In this document: positions 17,456-25,078 of the stretch, one piece after another
How positions within the stretch are numbered: position 1 is the first letter of the stretch
Layout: each line of letters begins with the position of its first letter
Source: Ignavibacteria bacterium
GTDB lineage: Bacteria > Bacteroidota > Ignavibacteria > Ignavibacteriales > Ignavibacteriaceae
Direction: 5' to 3'
Assembly: GCA_021286645.1 (NCBI GenBank)
Contig: JAJTBZ010000043.1
Location: 1 to 50,734 of the forward strand
DNA: 50,734 bases
Notes under the pieces: model-generated
The model's database searches: none
The model's input: only the letters and a program-made list of their open reading frames with translations
What the model was told of the DNA's origin: nothing
Program-made: the position numbers and the translations under genes

Positions 17456-17516
17456 TTTTGAGATAATATATTTGTATGCGAAAAGCCTTTCTCAGTTCAC
17501 TGGGAAAGGCTTTTTT
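17448..17516 (+). promoter_or_regulatory. trp attenuator: antiterminator and terminator
   Basis: Terminator: AAAAGCCTTTC (17481-17491) pairs with GAAAGGCTTTT (17504-17514), capped by further pairs, with a T-run to 17516. Antiterminator as I pair it: 17448-17455 (CTCAGTGA, which includes the leader stop codon) with 17497-17504 (TCACTGGG), 8 pairs with one wobble, then TGAGA (17459-17463) with TCTCA (17490-17494). The two folds share 17490-17504 and exclude each other. A ribosome reaching the stop codon would cover the antiterminator's 5' arm; one stalled on the Trp codons would not. Confidence 0.8.
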
Positions 17517-17547
17517 CGTTTATAGAAGTTTAATTGATGGAATAGAA

Positions 17548-19023
17548 ATGCAGAAAGAAGAATTTTTAAGACTAGCAGAAAATTATAACCTGATACCCTT
17601 GTACAGCATAATTACGGCAGATATGGTAACTCCCGTATTGGCATATATAAAAATTCGGGAAAAAGGCAAAGCCAGTTTTTTGTATGAATCGGTTGAAGGT
17701 AACGCTCAAATGGCAAGGTTTTCCTTCATAGCCAGAGATCCGGAAGTTTTATTTTTTAGCAACGGCCTAAATCTCAGAATATGTACTGCCGAAAAAGATG
17801 AAGCCTTGGAAGGAGACCTATTTCGGTGTTTGCGGGATGTTTTACAAAAGTATCATCCAGCCCCGTGTCCTGATCTTCCCGATTTCTCCGGGGGGATAGT
17901 TGGGTATATTGGTTATGAGAATATATGTACTATTGAGCCTACCGTAACCAAAGCAGAAAAATCGCTTGGGGGATATGATTCTATTCTTGGTCTGTATAAA
18001 TCAATTGTAGCGTTTGACCATTACCGTCATCAAATCATTTTGATCAATAATGTTTTTATCGAAGAGGGAACAGACCCTGAGGTTGCTTATGATAATGCAC
18101 AGCTAAAAATTCAGGAATTGAAAAAGTTATTACGAAATGGGACAAGTTATCAGGAAAGCTTTGCCATATCCGGTGAAATATCTAACTCAGTGAATGACTC
18201 AGATTTTTTTGATATGGTCGAAAAAGCAAAGCGCCATATCATTGAAGGGGATATTTTTCAAATAGTTTTATCCAAACGCTTCTCCTCATCGTACAAAGGC
18301 GACATTTTTAATGTTTATAGGGCGCTCCGAATAATTAACCCTTCGCCATATATGTACTGCCTCGAATATCCGGGAGAATTTACGATTATTGGCACATCAC
18401 CTGAAGATTTAGTTAAGGTTAAGAATGGAAAAGCGCAATTACTTCCTATTGCGGGGACAAGAGCGCGCGGAAAAAGCGAAGAACAGGACCTGGCTTTGGA
18501 AACGAACCTTCTGGCCGATGAAAAAGAGTTAGCAGAACATACAATGTTGGTTGACCTTGGCAGAAATGATCTCGGACGTGTTTGTCAGTATGGCACTGTG
18601 AAAGTTACCGAGTTAATGAAAATTCAAAGGTATTCTCATGTAATGCACATTGTATCTAAAGTCGAAGGTGTACTGAGGGCAGATAAAGACCTGATTGACA
18701 CATTCCGCTCTTGTTTCCCCGCCGGAACAGTTACAGGCGCACCGAAAATTAGAGCAATGCAGTTAATCAGAGAATTCGAAGGATTTCAAAGAAACGTGTA
18801 TGCGGGGGCGGTAGGATATTTTGACTTTTCAGGCAATATGGATTTCTGTATCGCCATAAGAACCTTATTCGCAAATAAAGACATGTTGCATTGGCAGGCA
18901 GGGGCGGGTATCGTCGCTGACAGCCAGCCGAATCTGGAGTTAAAAGAAATACATAACAAAGCAGCTGCAATGGTGCAAGCTCTTCAATACGCGGAGGTGA
19001 TCGATGAAAATCCTGGTAATTGA
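17548..19023 (+). CDS. trpE: Anthranilate synthase component I
   Basis: A 491-residue chorismate-using enzyme that, with TrpG, makes anthranilate, the first step of tryptophan synthesis. The ATG at 17548 is chosen because the longer frame from 17476 would translate the attenuator stem itself. Seen: an N-terminal region with the LYESVEG element typical of Trp feedback-inhibited TrpE (followed by ARFSFIA), then the chorismate-binding domain with GDIFQIVLSKRF, LPIAGTRARG, DLGRNDLGRV, a CFPAGTVTGAPKIRAM block and QAGAGIVADSQP. Its last 20 bases overlap trpG. Control is expected at two levels: the attenuator upstream and allosteric inhibition by Trp. Confidence 0.95.
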   Translation: MQKEEFLRLAENYNLIPLYSIITADMVTPVLAYIKIREKGKASFLYESVEGNAQMARFSFIARDPEVLFFSNGLNLRICTAEKDEALEGDLFRCLRDVLQKYHPAPCPDLPDFSGGIVGYIGYENICTIEPTVTKAEKSLGGYDSILGLYKSIVAFDHYRHQIILINNVFIEEGTDPEVAYDNAQLKIQELKKLLRNGTSYQESFAISGEISNSVNDSDFFDMVEKAKRHIIEGDIFQIVLSKRFSSSYKGDIFNVYRALRIINPSPYMYCLEYPGEFTIIGTSPEDLVKVKNGKAQLLPIAGTRARGKSEEQDLALETNLLADEKELAEHTMLVDLGRNDLGRVCQYGTVKVTELMKIQRYSHVMHIVSKVEGVLRADKDLIDTFRSCFPAGTVTGAPKIRAMQLIREFEGFQRNVYAGAVGYFDFSGNMDFCIAIRTLFANKDMLHWQAGAGIVADSQPNLELKEIHNKAAAMVQALQYAEVIDENPGN

Positions 19024-19576
19024 TAATTACGATTCATTTACGTACAACCTGGTGCAGTTACTGGGGTTATTTACTTCAGATATTTCAATTTACAGAAATG
19101 ATGAAATAACGGCCAAAGGAATTACTGAGCTTTCACCCGACAGGATATTGATTTCTCCGGGACCTGGGAAGCCTGAAGATTCCGGTGTATCATTAGTCGC
19201 TATTCAGGAGTTTGGTAAATCAATCCCGATTTTGGGAGTATGTTTAGGGCATCAGGCAATTGGACTTAGTTTTGGCGGTGATGTCGTTAAAGCCGACTCG
19301 CTTATGCATGGAAAATCTTCCGGCATACTTCACGATGGTAAAAAATTGTTTAAGAGTGTCGATCAAAATTTTGTCGCGGCTCGTTATCACTCATTAGTAA
19401 TTAAGAGAGAAAGCTTACCGCCTGTATTGGAGATAACAGCGGAGACCAAAGACGGGGTTATTATGGGAGTAAGGCATAAGAACTTTCCCATCGAAGGATT
19501 ACAATTTCACCCGGAATCGGTATTAACTCGCGAAGGTAAGAAATTAATAGAAAATTGGATGAACTATGAAAAATGA
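19004..19576 (+). CDS. trpG: Anthranilate synthase component II (glutamine amidotransferase)
   Basis: A 190-residue class I glutamine amidotransferase that supplies ammonia to TrpE. The catalytic triad is visible: C80 in GVCLGHQAIG, H169 and E171 in QFHPES. The N-terminus ILVIDNYDSFTYN is typical of TrpG/PabA. PabA and TrpG are hard to tell apart by sequence, and one protein often serves both enzymes; the position between trpE and trpD argues for TrpG. It overlaps trpE by 20 bases and trpD by 11 bases. Confidence 0.95.
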   Translation: MKILVIDNYDSFTYNLVQLLGLFTSDISIYRNDEITAKGITELSPDRILISPGPGKPEDSGVSLVAIQEFGKSIPILGVCLGHQAIGLSFGGDVVKADSLMHGKSSGILHDGKKLFKSVDQNFVAARYHSLVIKRESLPPVLEITAETKDGVIMGVRHKNFPIEGLQFHPESVLTREGKKLIENWMNYEK

Positions 19577-20576
19577 AATATTTGCTAAGGTAATTGCCGG
19601 TGAAAAACTTTCTGTGAATGAAGCCTATGACACCATGTCCGAAATAATGAGTGGAAATGTTAATCATGCTCGTCTTGCAGCATTTCTTATAGCAATTAAA
19701 TCACGGGGTGAAGACCCGGCAGAGATTGCCGGATTTGCCACGGCTATGAGAGAAAAAAGTATTCGCATAAAGTCAGACAGTGAATTGGCCATAGATGTGT
19801 GCGGAACAGGCGGTGACGGGGCTTCTACATTTAATATCTCTACTGCGGCAGCTTTCGTGGTTGCAGGTGCCGGTGTTACCGTTGCAAAACACGGCAACAG
19901 GGCAGTTTCGAGTATATGTGGCAGTGCCGATGTATTACACGAACTTGGAGTTGATATAAACATGGATGTTAATAAAACCGAACGTGCTCTTAATTCAATC
20001 GGTATTGCGTTTTTATTTGCTCCAAATTATCATCCGGCTATGAAATATGCAGCACAAGTACGGAAAGAACTTGGCGTTAGAACTGTTTTTAATATACTTG
20101 GACCGCTTACTAACCCTGCAGGCGTAAAACGCCAACTGACCGGCACTTTTAGCGCTTCCGTTTCCAGTAAAATGGCCTTGGCCGCAAAGGAGCTGGGATA
20201 TGATAAGGTGTGTTTTGTTACTTCCGGGGCTAATATTGATGAAGTTACGCTCAATGAAAAAACTTCAGTTTTTGAATATTCCAAGGAGACAGATATCCTT
20301 CATTATCAGATTGGCAGCGACTCTTTCCGGTATCCAATAATTGAACATGAAAAATTAGGAGGAACTACGGCTGAACATAACGCAAGAATCCTGATGGATA
20401 TTTTCCAAAACAAATCAGCTAATGGTGCATTTCACGTTGTTGCGGCTAATGCCGCGATGGGATTGTACGTCGCAGGATATTCAAATGATTTGCTCGAGTG
20501 CAGTGACAAGGCTGAAGAGTCAATAAAATCGGGTAAGGCATTGGCGAAATTAAAGGCCTTACAAAACTTTTCGTAA
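19566..20576 (+). CDS. trpD: Anthranilate phosphoribosyltransferase
   Basis: A 336-residue enzyme that joins anthranilate to phosphoribosyl pyrophosphate. The pyrophosphate-binding signature DVCGTGGDGASTFNIST lies near residues 76-92, followed by VAKHGNRAVSS and later FLFAPNYHPAMKY and RTVFNILGPLTNP. All are standard for TrpD, and the length is normal. It starts inside trpG and is followed 17 bases later by trpC. Confidence 0.96.
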   Translation: MKNEIFAKVIAGEKLSVNEAYDTMSEIMSGNVNHARLAAFLIAIKSRGEDPAEIAGFATAMREKSIRIKSDSELAIDVCGTGGDGASTFNISTAAAFVVAGAGVTVAKHGNRAVSSICGSADVLHELGVDINMDVNKTERALNSIGIAFLFAPNYHPAMKYAAQVRKELGVRTVFNILGPLTNPAGVKRQLTGTFSASVSSKMALAAKELGYDKVCFVTSGANIDEVTLNEKTSVFEYSKETDILHYQIGSDSFRYPIIEHEKLGGTTAEHNARILMDIFQNKSANGAFHVVAANAAMGLYVAGYSNDLLECSDKAEESIKSGKALAKLKALQNFS

Positions 20577-20593
20577 AAGGAATCGGTTGGGAA

Positions 20594-21388
20594 ATGAATT
20601 TTTTAGATAAAATATTGGATACCAAGAGGCAGGAAATAGAGTTCTTCTTGCAAAGTGCTTCACTTGCCGAGTTGAAGGATAAGTCATTATATTCTCGTGA
20701 ATGCTCGAATTTCAAACAGGCAATTCACCAGGCTGATAAACTATCGCTTATTGCCGAAGTAAAAAAGGCCAGTCCTTCGAAAGGGGTATTGAGAGAAAAT
20801 TTCGATCATATTCAAATTGCTGAGGTATATCAATCGTGCAATGTCCAGGCAATTTCTGTTCTGACAGATAAACAGTACTTTCAGGGAGATCCGGGATTTC
20901 TAAAAGATATTAGGGCTTCTGCAAAGGTGCCCCTCCTACGTAAAGATTTTATAATCAATGAGATACAAATTCATCAGGCAAAAGCATTTGGAGCCGATGC
21001 GATTTTGCTAATTTCCGAAATATTATCCCGGGCACAAATACAGGAATTCACCTGCCTTGCCGGCGAACTTGGGCTTTCAGTCTTATTAGAACTCCATTCA
21101 GAGCAGCAACTGGAGAAGATAGATTTTGCAAGAAATTCGATTATTGGTATTAATAATCGGAATTTGGAATCGTTCATTGTTGATGTTAATACCAGTTGCC
21201 GAATTGCCAAGCTTATACCCGAGACTGTTACCATTGTCTCGGAAAGTGGAATAAACAGTATGGAATCGATTGCATTGATAAGAAATGCCAAAATACATGC
21301 AGTTTTAGTAGGTGAGTATTTTATGCGTGCAGACAATTTGAAGCTTTCAGTTAACGAATTTTTACAGTGGATGAATAATGAAAACTAA
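20594..21388 (+). CDS. trpC: Indole-3-glycerol phosphate synthase
   Basis: A 264-residue (beta/alpha)8 enzyme that closes the indole ring from carboxyphenylaminodeoxyribulose phosphate. Family motifs: LIAEVKKASPSKG with the catalytic lysine, VLTDKQYFQGD, LRKDFIINEIQI, the IIGINNRNLESF segment and the phosphate-binding VSESGIN near the C-terminus. It is a separate gene, not fused to trpF as in enterobacteria, and overlaps trpF by 11 bases. Confidence 0.96.
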   Translation: MNFLDKILDTKRQEIEFFLQSASLAELKDKSLYSRECSNFKQAIHQADKLSLIAEVKKASPSKGVLRENFDHIQIAEVYQSCNVQAISVLTDKQYFQGDPGFLKDIRASAKVPLLRKDFIINEIQIHQAKAFGADAILLISEILSRAQIQEFTCLAGELGLSVLLELHSEQQLEKIDFARNSIIGINNRNLESFIVDVNTSCRIAKLIPETVTIVSESGINSMESIALIRNAKIHAVLVGEYFMRADNLKLSVNEFLQWMNNEN

Positions 21389-21983
21389 AATATGTGGAAT
21401 CACAAACTACGTAGACGCAATTTTATGCGAATCTGCAGGTGCTGATGCATTGGGGTTTGTTTTTTATGAAAAAAGTCCACGCTTTATTCATCCTGAAACA
21501 GTTCGTGCAATTACCGCGAAGTTACATCCATTCATCATAAAAGTTGGAGTATTTGTAAACAGTTCTCCGGAATATATCAACGAGGTAGTCCGGATAGCAG
21601 GATTGAACATGGCGCAATTACATGGTGATGAATCACCAGTCATTCTTGAGGCTATTTCAGTCCCGGTTATCAGAGCGTTCAGAATTTCACCCGATTTTAA
21701 CTGGGATATTTTAGACGCGTGGAGAGGATGCAGTTTCTTATTCGATGCATTCAATGCAAAGCAATACGGAGGAACAGGTATAAGCACTCATCATAATTTA
21801 ATTCCACCGGCCAGGTACGGCAATGCCATTTTGGCAGGAGGTATTACGGTTGAAAATATTGGTGAAATAATTGCGCGGAAAGAAAAACCTCTGGCACTCG
21901 ATATATCATCCGGACTTGAATCTTCGCCCGGTAAGAAAGATGCCACGAGAGTACAGAATTTTTATAAAATATTACGAGGATAA
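21378..21983 (+). CDS. trpF: Phosphoribosylanthranilate isomerase
   Basis: A 201-residue (beta/alpha)8 enzyme that isomerises phosphoribosylanthranilate. It begins KTKICGITNYVDA, which holds the catalytic cysteine, followed by GADALGFVFYEKSPR and QLHGDES. The general-acid aspartate is expected in FDAFN, and LAGGITVENI plus LDISSGLESSPGKKD bind phosphate. It overlaps trpC and is followed by aroF after a single base, in the usual place for a free-standing trpF. Confidence 0.95.
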   Translation: MKTKICGITNYVDAILCESAGADALGFVFYEKSPRFIHPETVRAITAKLHPFIIKVGVFVNSSPEYINEVVRIAGLNMAQLHGDESPVILEAISVPVIRAFRISPDFNWDILDAWRGCSFLFDAFNAKQYGGTGISTHHNLIPPARYGNAILAGGITVENIGEIIARKEKPLALDISSGLESSPGKKDATRVQNFYKILRG

Positions 21984-21984
21984 T

Positions 21985-22998
21985 ATGTTAGTATTAATGC
22001 CGTTAAATGCTCCTCGTGAGCATATTGAATCTGTTAAAAGTAAATTACTCGAAAATGACTGTAAACCCCATGAAATTCCCGGTTTGGTTAAATTAGGAAT
22101 TGGTGTAACAGGACCTACAAATAAATTGAGGGTGGAAGACTTTCAGACAATGGATTCTGTGGATGAAGTAGTAAGAGTAACCAAGCCTTTCAAGCTTGTT
22201 AGTCGTGAAATGAAAAAAGAAGATACCACAATACAGGTCGGGTCTCAGTTAATTGGTGGTAAGAAATTAACGATTATCGCCGGGCCCTGCTCTGTTGAAA
22301 GCAAAGATCAGATTTTAGAAATATCTTCAACATTAAAGGAAGTGGGAGTATCGCTCTTGCGTGCCGGAGCTTTTAAACCACGGTCCAGCCCGTACGCATT
22401 TCAAGGTTTAAAAAGTGCAGGATTACAGATTCTTGCCGATGCAAAGAAGGAATTGGGCATGAGTATCGTTACCGAAGTTAAAGATACTGATACCCTTGAC
22501 GAAATCGCTGCGGTCGCTGATATTATTCAAATTGGCGCGCGGAATATGCAGAATTTTTCTCTTCTCGAACGTATTGGCGAGTTACGGCAACCTGTGTTGT
22601 TAAAGAGGGGGCTATCGGCAACAATTGAAGAACTTCTTATGAGTGCTGAATATATCATGTCACAGGGTAATTATCAGGTTATTTTATGTGAAAGAGGCAT
22701 CAGAACTTTTGAAACATATACCAGAAATACACTTGACCTAAATGCCATACCTGTTATCAAGCAATTATCGCACTTGCCGGTTATTGTCGATCCCTCGCAT
22801 GGTATTGGCATAGCTGACAAAGTACCTGCAATGGCACTTGCAGGTGTGGCATGTGGCGGGGATGGAGTTATTGTTGAAGTTCACCCGCACCCGGAATTAG
22901 CTCTTTCAGACGGGTTCCAATCATTAACACCAAAGAATTTTAAAGAAATGATTGGGAAAATTCGGCAATTGGCTCCAATTGTCGGGAAGGAAATATAA
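21985..22998 (+). CDS. aroF: DAHP synthase (type I-beta, with N-terminal ferredoxin-like domain)
   Basis: A 337-residue 3-deoxy-D-arabino-heptulosonate-7-phosphate synthase, the first enzyme of the shikimate pathway. The ATG at 21985, one base after the trpF stop, is chosen over an upstream in-frame start that would overlap trpF by 113 bases. Residues 1-70 form a ferredoxin-like domain ([13 protein letters not shown]), as in Thermotoga DAHP synthase, where it carries feedback control by Tyr or Phe. The catalytic barrel has [43 protein letters not shown] and a VDPSHGIG metal-site motif. Here it is part of the trp operon, so its expression should follow Trp supply. Confidence 0.94.
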   Translation: MLVLMPLNAPREHIESVKSKLLENDCKPHEIPGLVKLGIGVTGPTNKLRVEDFQTMDSVDEVVRVTKPFKLVSREMKKEDTTIQVGSQLIGGKKLTIIAGPCSVESKDQILEISSTLKEVGVSLLRAGAFKPRSSPYAFQGLKSAGLQILADAKKELGMSIVTEVKDTDTLDEIAAVADIIQIGARNMQNFSLLERIGELRQPVLLKRGLSATIEELLMSAEYIMSQGNYQVILCERGIRTFETYTRNTLDLNAIPVIKQLSHLPVIVDPSHGIGIADKVPAMALAGVACGGDGVIVEVHPHPELALSDGFQSLTPKNFKEMIGKIRQLAPIVGKEI

Positions 22999-22999
22999 A

Positions 23000-24205
23000 A
23001 TGAAGAATAATGAATATATACAGCCAAGTCTAAATGGACATTTTGGTAAATATGGAGGGAAATTTGTTCCGGAAACCTTGATGACTCCGCTGGCAGAACT
23101 TGAAACTATGTATCTGGAGTGTAGAAATGACTCAATGTTTCAAACAGAGTTATTTGAGTTACACAAAAATTATACCGGCCGCCCTACACCGCTAAGTTAT
23201 GCAGAACAATTGACCAAATATTATGGGAAAGGTAAAATATTCCTCAAGCGAGAAGATTTGTGCCATACCGGTGCCCATAAAATAAATAATGCGCTGGGAC
23301 AGATATTATTGGCTAAGCGCTTAGGAAAAAAAAGAATAATTGCCGAAACCGGGGCCGGTCAGCATGGAGTTGCAACTGCAACTGTATGCGCTAAATTTGG
23401 CCTGCAGTGTGTAGTTTATATGGGCGAGACCGATATTGAAAGACAAAAATTGAATGTTTACCGTATGCGCCTATTGGGGGCCGAGGTTCGTCCGGTTACT
23501 TCAGGAAGCAGAACATTAAAAGATGCGACGAATGAAGCTATTAGAGATTGGGTTACAAATGTCGCCGATACTCATTATATAATCGGTTCTGTAGTTGGTC
23601 CGCATCCGTATCCTATGTTGGTGCGAGATTTTCAATCAGTTATTGGAATGGAAACCAGGCAACAAATACTTGCCGCTGCCGGGCGGCTTCCTGATTATAT
23701 TGTCGCATGTGTTGGCGGAGGCAGTAATGCAATGGGAATGTTTTACCCTTTTATAGAAGATAGCTCAGTAATACTTATTGGTGTTGAGGCCGCCGGATAT
23801 GGCCTTACTACCGATAAACACAGTGCGACTTTGACTTTAGGTACCGATGGCATCTTTCAGGGAATGCGTACATATCTATTGCAAAATGAAGAAGGACAAG
23901 TGAGTGAGGTTCATTCTATCTCGGCCGGGTTGGATTATCCGGGAGTCGGGCCGGAACATTGTTTCCTAAAAGATTCCGGCAGGGTTCTTTATCGGGCAGT
24001 GACCGATGATGAAGCACTTAACGCGCTAAAACTTCTTACGATTAAAGAAGGAATTTTGCCAGCATTGGAATCCTCTCATGCTATCGCGTATCTGGAAAAA
24101 CTTATGTTGGAAACCCCAAAAGATGAAGTTGTTATTGTAAATGTGAGTGGCAGGGGAGATAAGGATCTTGCAACCATTATTGCTAATGAAGGAATGGACG
24201 AATAG
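23000..24205 (+). CDS. trpB: Tryptophan synthase beta chain
   Basis: A 401-residue PLP enzyme that condenses indole with serine. The ATG at 23000 (one base after the aroF stop) is preferred over a longer in-frame start inside aroF. The N-terminus [15 protein letters not shown] is typical of TrpB1. The PLP lysine is K94 in [26 protein letters not shown] and the phosphate loop [12 protein letters not shown] follow. The stop is one base from trpA. The partner TrpA channels indole to it. Confidence 0.97.
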   Translation: MKNNEYIQPSLNGHFGKYGGKFVPETLMTPLAELETMYLECRNDSMFQTELFELHKNYTGRPTPLSYAEQLTKYYGKGKIFLKREDLCHTGAHKINNALGQILLAKRLGKKRIIAETGAGQHGVATATVCAKFGLQCVVYMGETDIERQKLNVYRMRLLGAEVRPVTSGSRTLKDATNEAIRDWVTNVADTHYIIGSVVGPHPYPMLVRDFQSVIGMETRQQILAAAGRLPDYIVACVGGGSNAMGMFYPFIEDSSVILIGVEAAGYGLTTDKHSATLTLGTDGIFQGMRTYLLQNEEGQVSEVHSISAGLDYPGVGPEHCFLKDSGRVLYRAVTDDEALNALKLLTIKEGILPALESSHAIAYLEKLMLETPKDEVVIVNVSGRGDKDLATIIANEGMDE

Positions 24206-24206
24206 C

Positions 24207-24995
24207 ATGAAAATCAGAGAATATATCGATTCTGTTAACAATAGCGGTACAAAAGTACTAACTGCCTTTCTTACTGCCGGATACCCGGAAAAGAATGGAT
24301 TTGTTGAGCTGGCTCAAGAAGTGTTTGAGGCAGGTGCAGATATGTTGGAAATCGGCATTCCTTTTTCTGACCCGCTTGCTGATGGTCCTATCATTCAGCA
24401 TTCTTCCCAGGTTGCCTTAGCGAATGGAATTACCATCAGGAATTGCCTGCAATATGCAGAAGAAATTCGAAAACTGACAGATAAACCGCTTATCGCGATG
24501 GGGTATGCTAATCCCATACTTCGTTATGGAGTAAAAAATTTCATTAATGATGCTGCATCAGCCGGTTATAGTGGAGTAATTATTCCGGATCTGGTTGTGG
24601 AAGAGTACAATGAATTATTTCCAGACGAAAGGATTCCCCTGGATGTAATACTGTTATGTACACCAACAAGTTCAGCAGAGCGTTTGCAGCAAATTGATAA
24701 CAAAAGTACAGGATTCGTCTATTGTGTAAGTGTGGCAGGTACTACCGGGATTGGGAAAACACATGATGAAGGCGTACTTGAATCTGTTGGTTTTTGCAGG
24801 GAACATGTAAAGAAAAATAAAATGCTGGTTGGGTTTGGAATATCCACTCCTGAAGATGTACTGCGTTTTGCTCCATTCTGCGATGGTGTAATTGTTGGCA
24901 GCGCGATAGTTCGCCTGTTGGAAGAAGATAAAAAAAGCAACTATCGCTCAATAAAGAACTTAATTAGCGGTTTAAAGAAATCCTGCATTTCTTAG
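24207..24995 (+). CDS. trpA: Tryptophan synthase alpha chain
   Basis: A 262-residue (beta/alpha)8 enzyme that releases indole from indole-3-glycerol phosphate. The start at 24207, one base after the trpB stop, is preferred over an in-frame start inside trpB. Catalytic residues E48 (DMLEIGIPFSDP) and D59 (LADGP) match Glu49 and Asp60 of the E. coli enzyme. VSVAGTTGIG and GFGISTPEDV bind the phosphate. It is the last gene of the operon. Confidence 0.97.
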   Translation: MKIREYIDSVNNSGTKVLTAFLTAGYPEKNGFVELAQEVFEAGADMLEIGIPFSDPLADGPIIQHSSQVALANGITIRNCLQYAEEIRKLTDKPLIAMGYANPILRYGVKNFINDAASAGYSGVIIPDLVVEEYNELFPDERIPLDVILLCTPTSSAERLQQIDNKSTGFVYCVSVAGTTGIGKTHDEGVLESVGFCREHVKKNKMLVGFGISTPEDVLRFAPFCDGVIVGSAIVRLLEEDKKSNYRSIKNLISGLKKSCIS

Positions 24996-25020
24996 TAAAA
25001 TTATTGTAAAATTTCCATTT

Positions 25021-25058
25021 CAAAAAAAAGGCAGTACCCGGGTGAGCAGGTACTGCCT
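25021..25058 (-). terminator. Terminator between trpA and aclA
   Basis: AGGCAGTACC (25029-25038) pairs perfectly with GGTACTGCCT (25049-25058), loop 10 bases. On the minus strand it is followed by a T-run (A-run at 25022-25028), so it mainly ends aclA transcription; the stem could also slow trpA transcripts. Confidence 0.85.
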
Positions 25059-25078
25059 CAATAGAAATGAAGATTAAA

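Noticed and set aside
17476-17547. An extra 24 residues at the trpE N-terminus from an upstream in-frame ATG.
   Set aside because: These codons are the attenuator stem and T-run themselves, and the residues do not resemble TrpE.
20974-21336. A 120-residue minus-strand frame inside trpC.
   Set aside because: Antisense shadow of trpC; no motif or ribosome site.
21871-21984. A longer aroF from an upstream start.
   Set aside because: It would overlap trpF by 113 bases; the ATG at 21985 directly after the trpF stop gives the usual ferredoxin-like N-terminus.
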